A program made the translations under genes and the position numbers. Of a stretch of 64,000 bases of DNA, positions 24,165 to 33,085 are shown in pieces (the stretch's first letter is position 1; every line of letters starts with the position of its first letter). Origin of the DNA: an uncultured Prevotellaceae bacterium (GTDB taxonomy: Bacteria; Bacteroidota; Bacteroidia; Bacteroidales; Bacteroidaceae); NCBI GenBank assembly GCA_902778535.1, contig CACYYG010000034.1, positions 17,332 through 81,331 of the forward strand, written 5' to 3'. The notes under the pieces are model-generated. The model did no database searches, had not been told where the DNA came from, and was given only the letters and a program-made list of their open reading frames with translations.

Positions 24165-24963
24165 TACAACCAACATTTCCACACAGCGGCTGACCATACG
24201 CATAGGCCGCAATACGCTGGCAATGCTGATGCAGCATACTAACAGCGAAGAGATTCTCTACGAGCCCTACGTGGTGCGTAGCGGCGTGTCGATGGCCGCC
24301 AACCTGCGCGAAGCCTTCAAGACTTGCGACCTGCTGCTGCAGCCACTGCCACGCGTCCGTGTGCTCATTGACAGCGATGTGCTGATGGTGCCCGTCGAAC
24401 AGTTTGAAGAGAAGACGATGGGCGAGATGCATAGCCATGCCTTCCCACGTCAAGAGCAGGATGCGCTCTATTATAACGTACTGCCCGACCTCAATGCTGT
24501 GGCCGTGTTCAACATGAACAAGGATTTGCGGCTGGTGCTTGACGACCATTTTCAGGATGTGCGCCTCATCACTGCCATACAACCCGTGTGGCGACTGATG
24601 CACCAGCGCAGCTTCACCGGCGTGCGCTATAAGCTCTACGCCTATTTCCATGAGAAACGTCTCGAGATTTTCTCTTTCCAGCAGAACCGCTTCAAGTTCT
24701 GCAATTCCTTCGATGCCTCACGACCCAAGGATGCTGTCTTCTTCCTCCTTTACGTCTGGAACACGCTGCAGCTGCAGGCTGAACACGACGAGCTGCACAT
24801 CGTGGGCGATATACCTGACGAGCAAGGCGTCATCGACGAGCTGAGGCAATACTTGCAAAAGGTGTATGTTGTCAATCCCGCAGCCGACTTCAACCAGCAT
24901 CCCGTCACTGCCATCAAGGGCGTGCCCTTCGACCTGCAGGCGCTGGTGGTAAGAGGAAGGTGA
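24157..24963 (+). CDS. DUF3822 family protein
   Basis: This is a Bacteroidetes-specific family of unknown function with a predicted actin-like ATPase-type fold, nearly always encoded next to rsmD, as here. The 268-residue product has no signal peptide or membrane segment. Features typical of the family are the N-terminal LTIRIGRNTLAML, VRVLIDSDVLMVP and the C-terminal AADFNQHPVTAIKGVPFD. The start at 24157 overlaps the upstream micro-ORF. A purine-rich repeat separates it from rsmD. Confidence 0.85.
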   Translation: MPDTTNISTQRLTIRIGRNTLAMLMQHTNSEEILYEPYVVRSGVSMAANLREAFKTCDLLLQPLPRVRVLIDSDVLMVPVEQFEEKTMGEMHSHAFPRQEQDALYYNVLPDLNAVAVFNMNKDLRLVLDDHFQDVRLITAIQPVWRLMHQRSFTGVRYKLYAYFHEKRLEIFSFQQNRFKFCNSFDASRPKDAVFFLLYVWNTLQLQAEHDELHIVGDIPDEQGVIDELRQYLQKVYVVNPAADFNQHPVTAIKGVPFDLQALVVRGR

Positions 24964-24965
24964 TT

Positions 24966-25036
24966 GTGAGAGGAGAGAGGAAAGAAGAGAGAGGAGAGAG
25001 GAGAGTGGAAAGAGGAAAGTGGAAAGTGGAAAGATA
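24966..25036 (+). repeat. Polypurine tandem repeat between DUF3822 and rsmD
   Basis: GAGAGAGGA and GTGGAAA units form a 70-bp polypurine tract just before rsmD. It is the same repeat type as the queE arms but no inverse arm lies nearby. Confidence 0.75.
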
Positions 25037-25046
25037 AAGGTTAAAG

Positions 25047-25580
25047 ATGAGAATTATTACCGGCAAATACAAGGGCAGACATTTCGAGATACCGCGCTCG
25101 TTCAAGGCACGGCCTACTACTGACTTTGCCAAGGAGAACATTTTCAACGTGCTCATGGGCTATATTGATTTCGACGGCACACGGGCGCTCGACCTCTTTG
25201 CCGGCACCGGCAGCATCACCCTCGAACTGCTCTCACGCGGATGCAGTCAGGTGGTGAGCGTCGAGCTGGACCGCGACCATCACCGCTTCATCCAACAATG
25301 CATCGCCAAGCTACAGGAAAAAAACAATGTTCAATGTCTTCGCGCCGATGTCTTCCGCTTTATAAAGGGCAGTCATCAGCAGTTTGACTTCATCTTTGCC
25401 GACCCGCCCTACGCCCTGAAGGAACTTCCACAGATTCCCGATCTTGTCTTCGCCCACAACCTCCTTGCTCCCGACGGCATCTTCGTATTTGAGCACGGCA
25501 AGGACAACGACTTCTCCGGGCATCCCCACTTCGTGGAACACCGCAGCTATGGCAGCGTGAACTTCACGCTGTTCCGCTAA
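25047..25580 (+). CDS. rsmD: 16S rRNA (guanine(966)-N2)-methyltransferase
   Basis: RsmD methylates G966 of 16S rRNA in the assembled small subunit. The N-terminal MRIITGKYKGRHFEIP and ARPTTDFAKENIFNVL, the SAM motif DLFAGTGSITLELLSRG and catalytic DPPY are present. Length 177 is typical. It overlaps the stop of the minus-strand PAP2 gene by 4 bp (convergent). Confidence 0.94.
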   Translation: MRIITGKYKGRHFEIPRSFKARPTTDFAKENIFNVLMGYIDFDGTRALDLFAGTGSITLELLSRGCSQVVSVELDRDHHRFIQQCIAKLQEKNNVQCLRADVFRFIKGSHQQFDFIFADPPYALKELPQIPDLVFAHNLLAPDGIFVFEHGKDNDFSGHPHFVEHRSYGSVNFTLFR

Positions 25581-26572
25581 CCTTTTCCCTTAAAGAAATA
25601 TCGGTTGTAAAACCAGCGCAGGAGGAAATACATTGCTAAGCCTGCGAAGAATCCTCCTATGGCGTCGATGGCATAGTGCGCCTGAATGTAGAACGTGCCG
25701 AAGAACAACAATACGGCAAAGGGCAGGAAGATGTAGAACAGCCAACGGTTGCGGCTCTCCCAAGCGAGACACATCACCACCACCGTTACACTCACATGAC
25801 TGCTGGGGAAGGCTGCCGTGGGGCGCTCGCCAGCATCATGGGTGAATTCCAGAATGTGATAGAAGAATCCGTCGGTGTATCCGGGGATGGGCAGCGAGAA
25901 CTGAGGGTCGAGCACATCAAACTCTAACTCTCCGAAATAGTTCTGCAGGTCGGGATAGATGCCGGCAGCAATATTTTCCAGACCGGCGGCCTTGAAATAG
26001 AACTGCGGACCGGCCACGGGCAGGAAGACGAAAATGACGTAGGAGAGGAAGAATGAAGCAAGGATGATGAATGTGGTGCGCTCGAACTTTTCATATCGCC
26101 AGATGAAATAGAACAACGAGACGCAGACGAACAACGGATAGTAGCTCACATAGCCCATCGTCACCAGTTCGCTGAAGACAGGCCAGTGGCACACCTCGCT
26201 GAAGACCAGTGACGGCTGACAGCCGAAGAGTCCTTCTTCCCATCCGGCAAAGAGATGGTCAAGATTGGGGAACACTCGGTTCAGCTCATAGGTGTCGGGA
26301 TACCAGAGGCCAAGCAGCGACATCTGACCCGCAATGCGCAGCAAGATGGTCAGGCGACAGGGCTTCAGGCGATACAAGCCCCAAAGGGCAAAGGTGACGA
26401 CAAGAGCCTGAATACGAGTTGATGCCATCAGCCCGATATTGGGCAGACGGCCGCTGTTCACCACAATAAACAATGAAGTGGCCAGCAAATAGACCATCAT
26501 CACCCATTCTACAGGCAGTAATCCCTTGCGGGGATTTTCATCGATTGCAATCAGTTGCCTATAGAACTTCAT
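25577..26572 (-). CDS. PAP2-superfamily membrane protein, AUR1/inositol-phosphoceramide-synthase-like
   Basis: This 331-residue polytopic protein belongs to the PAP2 superfamily branch (PAP2_3) that includes AUR1, which moves a phospho-headgroup from a glycerolipid to ceramide. The catalytic motifs are GERPTAAFPSSHVSV (His in the PSSH motif, about residue 245) and QAHYAIDAIGG (His/Asp, about 292). It is the last gene of the phosphonate operon and overlaps the upstream UPF0104 gene by 14 bp, so a role in the same pathway is likely. I infer either transfer of aminoethylphosphonate to ceramide or removal of phosphate from a lipid intermediate; sequence alone cannot decide. Confidence 0.82.
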   Translation of the reverse strand: MKFYRQLIAIDENPRKGLLPVEWVMMVYLLATSLFIVVNSGRLPNIGLMASTRIQALVVTFALWGLYRLKPCRLTILLRIAGQMSLLGLWYPDTYELNRVFPNLDHLFAGWEEGLFGCQPSLVFSEVCHWPVFSELVTMGYVSYYPLFVCVSLFYFIWRYEKFERTTFIILASFFLSYVIFVFLPVAGPQFYFKAAGLENIAAGIYPDLQNYFGELEFDVLDPQFSLPIPGYTDGFFYHILEFTHDAGERPTAAFPSSHVSVTVVVMCLAWESRNRWLFYIFLPFAVLLFFGTFYIQAHYAIDAIGGFFAGLAMYFLLRWFYNRYFFKGKG

Positions 26573-27641
26573 CCTTTTTCTGCTTCATGTATTCTGAGGG
26601 TTCTGTACCGCCAATCTTCATCAGTATCAAACCAATGACAATCCAGATGATTTCACGCACACGACAGATGATGCTCTCGAAGATGCCTACCGCCGGCTTC
26701 AGACCCAGAGCAGCGGTGGAAATGACAATGCCGCCTTCCTGAACACCGAGTTGCATGGGCAGAAAACCGATGATGTTGGCCAGAAAACTGGTGAACGCCA
26801 GAATGAGGATGGAGTGGAGGTAGGTAAGTGCCAACCCCGACCATCCGCCACCACAGTCGATGCCGAAGAGCAGCAGCATGAAGAAGAACTCTGAACTCTG
26901 CACCACACGAGAAAAATACTCAAGTATCAGCGCAGAATAGAATGACCGCTTGTTCTGCTTATGAAGATTGGCTATCTGACGGTCAATCTTATGCAGTGTT
27001 CCTGAGTGGCGTTCCAGGAAACGGCGGCTCCAGCCTTTCAGTCCAGGAATTTTCCCCGCCAAACGGATGCCCTTGACTGCCAGTCCGTGCTTATAGCCCT
27101 TGGCGAAGAAATAGAAAGCCAAGAGGAACAGCACGAAGATGAGAGCAAGGATGACGCCTACCATCGTAGTCATGGGCAGATCGCCCACAGCCACCAATGC
27201 CAAATAGATGAAGATGGATATAAACCAGAACCAGAAGTGGGCAAAGATGTGCATCATGGCATAGAGGATGACCGACGATGCAGCATGATCCTGACTGATG
27301 TTTTTCGAGAGCTCAATGATGCGGTAGGGCTCGCCGCCAAGACCGCCCACAGGCGTGGAGTAGTTGAGTGCATAGCCAGTGATGGTCAGACGGTAGATGC
27401 GCCAGTTGCTGACGTGCTCGTCAGGACTTTTCACACCGTCGATGACACACTTCCACGACCAGGCATTGATGGCATAGATAATAATCCAGACACCGACAAT
27501 TGGAATGAGCCAATAGCCTGCATGACAGAGATGGTCCCATAGCTCGGCAAAGCTGACGTCGAAGGTGAACAGCATCACCACCACGGTTATTACGCCAAGT
27601 AGGAAGAACAGATTGTTGATTCTTTGCTTAGTCCACTTCAT
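26559..27641 (-). CDS. UPF0104 / lysylphosphatidylglycerol-synthase-TM-like flippase-type membrane protein
   Basis: This 360-residue integral membrane protein has about eight helices and the family signature GGLGGEPYRI (~residue 100) plus QLGVQEGG near the C-terminus. It resembles the membrane half of MprF, which flips lipids, without the aminoacyl-transfer half. Within the operon it lies between the CDP-alcohol phosphatidyltransferase homologue and the PAP2 gene. A role in moving the finished phosphonolipid or an intermediate across the inner membrane is inferred from family and context. Confidence 0.82.
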   Translation of the reverse strand: MKWTKQRINNLFFLLGVITVVVMLFTFDVSFAELWDHLCHAGYWLIPIVGVWIIIYAINAWSWKCVIDGVKSPDEHVSNWRIYRLTITGYALNYSTPVGGLGGEPYRIIELSKNISQDHAASSVILYAMMHIFAHFWFWFISIFIYLALVAVGDLPMTTMVGVILALIFVLFLLAFYFFAKGYKHGLAVKGIRLAGKIPGLKGWSRRFLERHSGTLHKIDRQIANLHKQNKRSFYSALILEYFSRVVQSSEFFFMLLLFGIDCGGGWSGLALTYLHSILILAFTSFLANIIGFLPMQLGVQEGGIVISTAALGLKPAVGIFESIICRVREIIWIVIGLILMKIGGTEPSEYMKQKKDEVL

Positions 27642-27686
27642 CGGGAGGGAAGTTGAGAAGTTGAGGAGATGTGGAGATGAGTAGTG
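27642..27686 (-). repeat. Low-complexity purine/pyrimidine tract in the operon gap
   Basis: The 45-bp gap between the CDP-alcohol phosphatidyltransferase homologue and the UPF0104 gene is made of GTTGAG(A/G)AG-type repeats, the same sort of short tandem sequence found elsewhere in the window. Confidence 0.5.
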
Positions 27687-28670
27687 TTATTCAATGCTGT
27701 CAGCAATACGGCTGCAGAAAGCCTCATGCCGGCGGATGGTATAGCGGGCAATGAGGTTGACCACAATGATTTCAAAGATGAAAATAGCCACGGGAATGTC
27801 GAGCAGACAGAACAACAACTGATAGGATGTGCGGAAGTTGAACACAAGCAGGAACACATAATTCAATGTAGGCTTGGAGTAGCGACAGAACTCTTCTCGT
27901 ACCGACTCAGGGAAGTTAGCAGTATCGCCATAGCGCTCACGCAGTCGGGCCATGAGACGCTGGAACTGCGGCGTTACGCGCTCCTGCTGATAAGTGTAGT
28001 CGACATACGACCGCTGTATGAGACGCTGCCAGAAATGACCTTTGGCCGGTATCTGGTCGTAGAGTTCCTGCTGGCGCTTCACATTGTCGAGTTCACTGCC
28101 TTTCTCGCCCTTCAGGAAGAAGAGGTGGGTCTGTATATAATAGTCGGCAATGCGCTGTTGGGGAGCGATACCGACCAGGCCCGAGACAGTTGCCAAGATG
28201 AAAACCACAATGGTGGCAATGGTCACCGTGGTGGCCGTGTCACTGAGTCCAAGTAGATTGAACTCGATGTCATGGTGCACATAGAAACGATATACCAGCG
28301 CAATGTAGATGGGACCGTACCAGGCATAGCCTGCCAGTCCGTCGAGGATGCGTCCCAGTGCACTCTTCTTGCCGGTCATGCGGGCCAGCTGTCCGTCGGT
28401 ATTGTCAAGGATATCTGCAATGAAGAGCAGCAGGATGGCTATCAGATTGTAGAACAGTCCCCATTTACCCTCATAGTAGAAGCAGCCGTGTGCAAAGAAG
28501 AAGGCGCTGGCAGCACCGATAATCATGGAGGCGATGGTGACGGTATTGGGATGAATGCCCAGCTTGGCAAAGAAGCATGCCCAATAATAGCTGAACGGAC
28601 GCACAATATGATAGTCCACCCAGTCTTCCGTGTCGGCTGACTTCAGGGTTGCATATACTTTTTCATTCAT
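27687..28670 (-). CDS. CDP-alcohol phosphatidyltransferase family protein with altered catalytic motif
   Basis: Members join a CDP-activated alcohol or headgroup to an acceptor in the membrane. The motif here is DNTDGQLAR (8 residues) G RIL D GLA G, around residues 88-112. The canonical form is D-x2-D-G-x2-A-R-x8-G-x3-D-x3-D; the eighth position, normally the Asp thought to activate the acceptor hydroxyl, is Gly. About six helices frame it, and a long soluble insertion (residues ~165-265, DNVKRQQELYDQIP…) is unusual. Encoded directly after AEP transaminase, it is the best candidate for putting aminoethylphosphonate from CMP-AEP on a lipid. The 327-residue length exceeds the roughly 200 of simple family members. 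Confidence 0.85.
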   Translation of the reverse strand: MNEKVYATLKSADTEDWVDYHIVRPFSYYWACFFAKLGIHPNTVTIASMIIGAASAFFFAHGCFYYEGKWGLFYNLIAILLLFIADILDNTDGQLARMTGKKSALGRILDGLAGYAWYGPIYIALVYRFYVHHDIEFNLLGLSDTATTVTIATIVVFILATVSGLVGIAPQQRIADYYIQTHLFFLKGEKGSELDNVKRQQELYDQIPAKGHFWQRLIQRSYVDYTYQQERVTPQFQRLMARLRERYGDTANFPESVREEFCRYSKPTLNYVFLLVFNFRTSYQLLFCLLDIPVAIFIFEIIVVNLIARYTIRRHEAFCSRIADSIE

Positions 28671-28708
28671 TGTCCTGTTGTTTCGTTACGACGTTATCCG
28701 CAATAACG

Positions 28709-29827
28709 TTATTTCAACTTAATCTCAAAATGATCCAGTGCCTGCTGCATCACCACGAAGAAATCGTCGATATCCTTTGAGTCGATGGCACCCAGCGCAC
28801 AGAGGCGGAAGGTGTTCGTGGTGCTGATTTTGCCGGGATAAATGGTGAAGCCACGGTCGTAGCAATAGTCATGCACTTTCTCGAAACTCCAGTTGGGATC
28901 ATCGGGATATTTCACTGAAACCACCAGTCCCGACTCAATCTTCGGGTCGATGACGGTCTCGAAGCCCAGCTCCTTCACTCCCCTGCGGATGGCTTCATAG
29001 ACACGGCGATGGCGTGCAAACTTCGCCGTTTCACCTTCGGCAAAATATTCTTTCAGCGCCTGAATAGTTGCGTAGATGGTCTGTACGGGCGGTGTGAAAT
29101 GCATCTCGCCAGTCTTCTCAAAGTATTCGTATTGCAGGTAAAGGTTGCAATAGTAAGAACGTGTAGGATAGTTCTTCGATGCCTCGATGATGGCCTTGCG
29201 GCCGATGACGAATGAGAGGCCCGACATGGCCATAAGTCCCTTTTGTGCCGAAGCCATGCAGAAGTCGACGTTGTCTTTCACCACATCAAGCGGAATCATG
29301 CCCAGCGTAGAAGTGGTGTCGCTGACGAAGATAGCTCCGTGGCTGTGAGCCAAAGCGCCAATCTCGCGTATGGGATTCAGTACGCCAGTGCCCGTCTCAT
29401 GGTGACAGCAGTACACCACAGCCACATCGGGATTGTCGTTCAGCGTCTGCTCCACGGCTTTCAGGTCGGGCTGTTCGTAGACACTCGATTTGAGGTTGAT
29501 GTGGGGGATATGGTACATCTGACACACCTCTACGGCCCTTGTGTTGTAGGCTCCGTTGTTTACCACGAGGATTTTCTTACCCTCGGGCACAAGCGAATTG
29601 ATGCACACATCGATATTGATGGTTCCGGAACCGCAGAAGAGCACCGATGTATATTCATCCTCCGGAGCATGTACGACTTTCAGCAAGTCGCTGCGCAGTC
29701 CTTTCATCAGTCCGGCAAACTCCTTCTCTCGCGGACAAATATCGGGTACGACCTGTGCCATTTTCACCGTGTCGGTCGTTGTGGCAGGTCCGGGATTCAG
29801 CAAAACATTTCTTTTAATAGTTTCCAT
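28709..29827 (-). CDS. phnW: 2-aminoethylphosphonate--pyruvate transaminase
   Basis: PhnW is a PLP enzyme interconverting phosphonoacetaldehyde plus alanine and 2-aminoethylphosphonate plus pyruvate. The N-terminal LLNPGPATTTDTVK, the PLP-site SDTTSTLG and Lys in SAQKGLMAMSG (~residue 194), and the C-terminal FTIYPGKI are typical. Length 372 matches the family. In this operon, with PEP mutase and phosphonopyruvate decarboxylase, it works in the biosynthetic direction. In phosphonate-degrading clusters it would sit beside phnX, which is absent here. Confidence 0.93.
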   Translation of the reverse strand: METIKRNVLLNPGPATTTDTVKMAQVVPDICPREKEFAGLMKGLRSDLLKVVHAPEDEYTSVLFCGSGTINIDVCINSLVPEGKKILVVNNGAYNTRAVEVCQMYHIPHINLKSSVYEQPDLKAVEQTLNDNPDVAVVYCCHHETGTGVLNPIREIGALAHSHGAIFVSDTTSTLGMIPLDVVKDNVDFCMASAQKGLMAMSGLSFVIGRKAIIEASKNYPTRSYYCNLYLQYEYFEKTGEMHFTPPVQTIYATIQALKEYFAEGETAKFARHRRVYEAIRRGVKELGFETVIDPKIESGLVVSVKYPDDPNWSFEKVHDYCYDRGFTIYPGKISTTNTFRLCALGAIDSKDIDDFFVVMQQALDHFEIKLK

Positions 29828-29846
29828 ATCTGTTTTTTATTTTCTT

Positions 29847-30569
29847 TCAAATTAAAAACGGCAACACGTGTTCTTCGGCGTATGCCAGATCATCAGGATC
29901 ATCTATCTCGTACCACTTCAGTCCGGCCACGTTCAGCACATATACTTTGCGCACCGACTGCGACATTGTCAGCAGCTCGTACTCATAGCCCAGCTTGGGC
30001 TGGTGGTCGACTTTTGCAGCATAGTCTTCACACATCAGTTGGTAGAACGAGGCCGACAGCTTGTGAATGCCCACCAGTTCGCCCTTGGCATCAAGGTCGG
30101 TCTCCACCGTGGAGCAGCGTGTCAGCCGATGGTCGTTGTCATACTCCACATAATACTGATCCTGAAACTTCGTTACTGGTGTGATCAGCATCACGTCAGG
30201 CTCGTCACACGCTAAGAGCGACGTGATGGCTTTTTTCTCAAAGACGAGATCCGACTCCAACAGCAGAAAGTCGTCCTGCCCGATGACCTCGCGACAGTTG
30301 TACAGGGTGTACATGCTGTTGGTCTCGGCATAGCGCGGACTGAACACACATTCTATCTGTGGATAGATTTCTTTAAGAGCTTCGTAACGCTCCTTGTGGT
30401 AGCCGGTGCCGATGATGATGCGGTTGATGCCACAGGCAATAAGCGTCTGGATGCTGCGCTCCACCATTGAGATGCCGCCGCACTCGACGAAGCCCTTGGG
30501 AATATTCTCTGTATACTGGCCAAAACGGGTACCCATACCCGCTGCCATAATGACTGCCGTAGTAACCAT
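29847..30569 (-). CDS. Nucleotidyltransferase (LicC/PntC-like), probable CTP:2-AEP cytidylyltransferase
   Basis: This 240-residue NTP-transferase has the family's GMGTRFG…PKGF nucleotide-binding loop, SMYTLYNCRE, LLLESDLVFE (metal-binding Asp) and the C-terminal WYEIDDPDDLAYAE. Closest recognisable relatives are choline-phosphate cytidylyltransferases (LicC) and PntC, which activates AEP with CTP. It lies between ppd and phnW with 6- and 19-bp gaps. CMP-AEP formation is therefore the natural inference; a sugar-phosphate substrate is less likely in this context. Confidence 0.82.
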   Translation of the reverse strand: MVTTAVIMAAGMGTRFGQYTENIPKGFVECGGISMVERSIQTLIACGINRIIIGTGYHKERYEALKEIYPQIECVFSPRYAETNSMYTLYNCREVIGQDDFLLLESDLVFEKKAITSLLACDEPDVMLITPVTKFQDQYYVEYDNDHRLTRCSTVETDLDAKGELVGIHKLSASFYQLMCEDYAAKVDHQPKLGYEYELLTMSQSVRKVYVLNVAGLKWYEIDDPDDLAYAEEHVLPFLI

Positions 30570-30575
30570 AGTCTG

Positions 30576-31715
30576 CTAATGCTTGAGGAAGTCCATCAGG
30601 GCTTCTTTGTTCTGTATCGGCGTGGTAGTCGGGCGTCCAAGGTCTTTCCTGTTGCCCTTCTTTACGCGAATCTCGATCAGCACAGGGCCTTCGAAGGAAG
30701 GCAGCTGCAAGGCGGATGATGCAAGCAGGCTTTCCAGTTCATCCTTTGAGCTGACGCTGTACACTTGTTTGTAGCCCATAGCCTTGGCAATGGCGGGCAT
30801 ATCGACGAGCAGGCCCACGGTGGGCTGGCCTCCTACGGAGTCGTGGGCGCCGTTGTTGAAAACCACATGCACGTAGTTCTTGGGCTGCATGCTGGCCGTG
30901 ATGGCCATGTTGCCCATGTGCATAATGGCGGCACCGTCGCCGTCAAAACAGTACACGGGACGCGACGGCTGCTGCAGCGCGATGCCCAGTGCTATCTGTG
31001 ACGCATGGCCCATAGAGCCCACAGTAAGGAAGTCGTGACCGTGGCCCTGGCCTTTACGCTCGCGTATCTCGAAGAGTTCACGGGAAATCATTCCCGTGGT
31101 CGACACGACGGCGGCATTAGCAGGCAGTTTCTCCACCACGGTTTCGATGGCTTCTTCGCGGGCAAGCGTCAGTGTGCTCTCAGCCTTGTTCTTCAGCGTA
31201 TAGGCGTCGAAGGTGTCTTTCTCAATGACCAAGGCATAACACTCGCTGGTTTTCAGCATATAGTCTACAGCCGTCTTTATCTGCTTGGCTGCAGCCTCCT
31301 CATCCTTGCTCAGCACAGTGTAGTTGATGCCCATCGTGTTAAGCAGGCCAGTAGTCACTTTTCCCTGTTTGACATGCTGTGGCTCATCATGCACGCCGGG
31401 GCGTCCTCTCCAGCCTATCAGCAGCAGCACGGGGATGTTGTACACCTCCTTGTCGGTCAGCGATGCCAACGGGTTGATGATGTTGCCTTCGCCCGAGTTC
31501 TGCATATAGACCACGGGAATGTGCCCTGTGGCCAGATGATAGCCGGCCGCGATGCCCATAGCGCCGCCCTCATTGGCTGCAATGATATTCTGCTCATGCG
31601 GCAGGGTGTCAGTAATATAGGCACAGATATTTTTCAGCAGCGAGTCGGGCACGCCGGCAAAGAAGTCGATGCCGTTCTCCTTCAGTTGTTCAACAAAAAA
31701 AGCTGGTCTAAGCAT
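30576..31715 (-). CDS. ppd: Phosphonopyruvate decarboxylase
   Basis: This thiamine-diphosphate enzyme decarboxylates phosphonopyruvate to phosphonoacetaldehyde, making the unfavourable PEP mutase step irreversible. N-terminal FFAGVPDSLLK, the catalytic Glu region AANEGGAMGIAAGYHLATG, QNSGEGN, WRGRPGVHDEPQH and the ThDP motif GDGAAIMHMGNMA (~residue 255) are visible. Length 379 is typical. It starts 5 bp after pepM. Sulfopyruvate decarboxylase is the nearest alternative and is excluded by context. Confidence 0.93.
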   Translation of the reverse strand: MLRPAFFVEQLKENGIDFFAGVPDSLLKNICAYITDTLPHEQNIIAANEGGAMGIAAGYHLATGHIPVVYMQNSGEGNIINPLASLTDKEVYNIPVLLLIGWRGRPGVHDEPQHVKQGKVTTGLLNTMGINYTVLSKDEEAAAKQIKTAVDYMLKTSECYALVIEKDTFDAYTLKNKAESTLTLAREEAIETVVEKLPANAAVVSTTGMISRELFEIRERKGQGHGHDFLTVGSMGHASQIALGIALQQPSRPVYCFDGDGAAIMHMGNMAITASMQPKNYVHVVFNNGAHDSVGGQPTVGLLVDMPAIAKAMGYKQVYSVSSKDELESLLASSALQLPSFEGPVLIEIRVKKGNRKDLGRPTTTPIQNKEALMDFLKH

Positions 31716-31720
31716 AACAA

Positions 31721-33040
31721 TTAAGCCTTTTTAGTCCCCGGAATCAGGTTCAGAATCTGCTTGATGGGCATGCAATACTGTTCTGAGGCCTCCAGACTGC
31801 GGCTGTTCTGCAGGATGCTCTCGGCACATTTCACCATAGCAGGATAGGCCGAGCGCAGCATGTGGTTGGCATAGATAACGATATTGATGCCCCACGAAGC
31901 CAGCTCCTCCTCGGTAAACTGGTTGTAGGTGGTAGGCACAGCCACGATGGGTGTGTGTTTGTCTTTCTCGCGGAAGCGCAGGCAGAACTCCTTGATGTCG
32001 TCGCCGCTCTTGTTTTTCGAGTGAATCATAACGCCGTCGGCACCGGCTGCCACGTAGGCATGGCAGCGCTCCAGGGCATCGTCGACCGGTTTGCCGGCAA
32101 TGAGACTCTCACAACGCGAGATGATCATAAAGTCGCGTGTTATCTGTGCGTTTTTGCCAGCCTTTATCTTATTGCAGAACCCGTCGATGGTATCCTGTGT
32201 CTGCACGGCATCGGTGCCGAAAAGCGAGTTCTGCTTCAGTCCCACTTTGTCTTCAATGATGACAGCCGAGATGCCCAGACGCTCCAATGTGCGCACAGTG
32301 AACACGAAATGCTCCACCTTGCCGCCTGTGTCGCCGTCGTAGATGACTGGCTTCGTTGTCACCTCCAGCGTGTCGTTCAGGTCGTGCAGACGGGTAGTGA
32401 GGTCAACAGCCTCGATGTCGGGCTTGCCCTTCGACGTAGAATCGGTGAGCGACGAGGCCCACATGCCGTCGAACTCGCGATGCTGTCCGTTCACCTCTAC
32501 CGATGTGTGCTCGGCAATGAGCCCCGTCAGACCGTTGTGCGACTCGAGGATGCGCACAATTGGCTTGGCAGTTATGAGTCGGCGAAGCGAGGCCAGGCGT
32601 GCCTGTGGCGTAACGCCCAGCGAGTCGATTTCCTGTTTCAGCCCAGAGGCCGAGATGCCTTTGGTGTAGGGAATCTCGATGACTTCGCCGCCCAGCGACT
32701 CCATTGTCTTGAACACTTCGTCGCGGATGTACTTGTCGGGGCCGTATTGCCAGTCATCGCCGTGAATGATATAGTCGGGCTTGTATTTCAGCAGATTGGG
32801 CACATAGCTCCATTCGTCTTGCGGGACAATGCTTGCCACGCCCCTGATGTTTTCGATGACGTTCTTGCGCTGTTCATAAGTCAGATATGGCAGTCGTTTG
32901 TGGGTGGCTATGGCCTTGTCGGTAAAGAGACCGATCATTACATTACCATACTTGGCACCCTCGTTGATGATATTGATAAGTCCGGGGTGCATAATGTCGC
33001 CTATCATTCCCAGATAGACCGTTTTCTGTGTTTTTTCCAT
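31721..33040 (-). CDS. pepM: Phosphoenolpyruvate mutase with N-terminal nucleotidyltransferase-like domain
   Basis: PEP mutase makes the C-P bond, converting PEP to phosphonopyruvate. The signature EDKVGLKQNS (EDKx5NS) is present around residue 262, with YDGDTGG and SRCESLIAG. Residues ~1-135 form a cytidylyltransferase-like domain (GMIGDIMHPGLINI … YEQRKNVIENI … GDDWQYG … KGISASGLK) like that in many PepM proteins, but HxGH is HPGL, so the second catalytic His is missing. I start the gene at MEKTQKTVYLG (33040), after the promoter; an in-frame extension crosses it. First gene of the operon. Confidence 0.93.
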   Translation of the reverse strand: MEKTQKTVYLGMIGDIMHPGLINIINEGAKYGNVMIGLFTDKAIATHKRLPYLTYEQRKNVIENIRGVASIVPQDEWSYVPNLLKYKPDYIIHGDDWQYGPDKYIRDEVFKTMESLGGEVIEIPYTKGISASGLKQEIDSLGVTPQARLASLRRLITAKPIVRILESHNGLTGLIAEHTSVEVNGQHREFDGMWASSLTDSTSKGKPDIEAVDLTTRLHDLNDTLEVTTKPVIYDGDTGGKVEHFVFTVRTLERLGISAVIIEDKVGLKQNSLFGTDAVQTQDTIDGFCNKIKAGKNAQITRDFMIISRCESLIAGKPVDDALERCHAYVAAGADGVMIHSKNKSGDDIKEFCLRFREKDKHTPIVAVPTTYNQFTEEELASWGINIVIYANHMLRSAYPAMVKCAESILQNSRSLEASEQYCMPIKQILNLIPGTKKA

Positions 33041-33085
33041 TACTGAAAATGTATCCAAAAACTTGATGGTTTTTATTTCACGGTG

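Noticed and set aside
24008-24223. Minus-strand ORF near the DUF3822 start
   Set aside because: It is antisense to a good promoter and a coupled micro-ORF and has no recognisable content.
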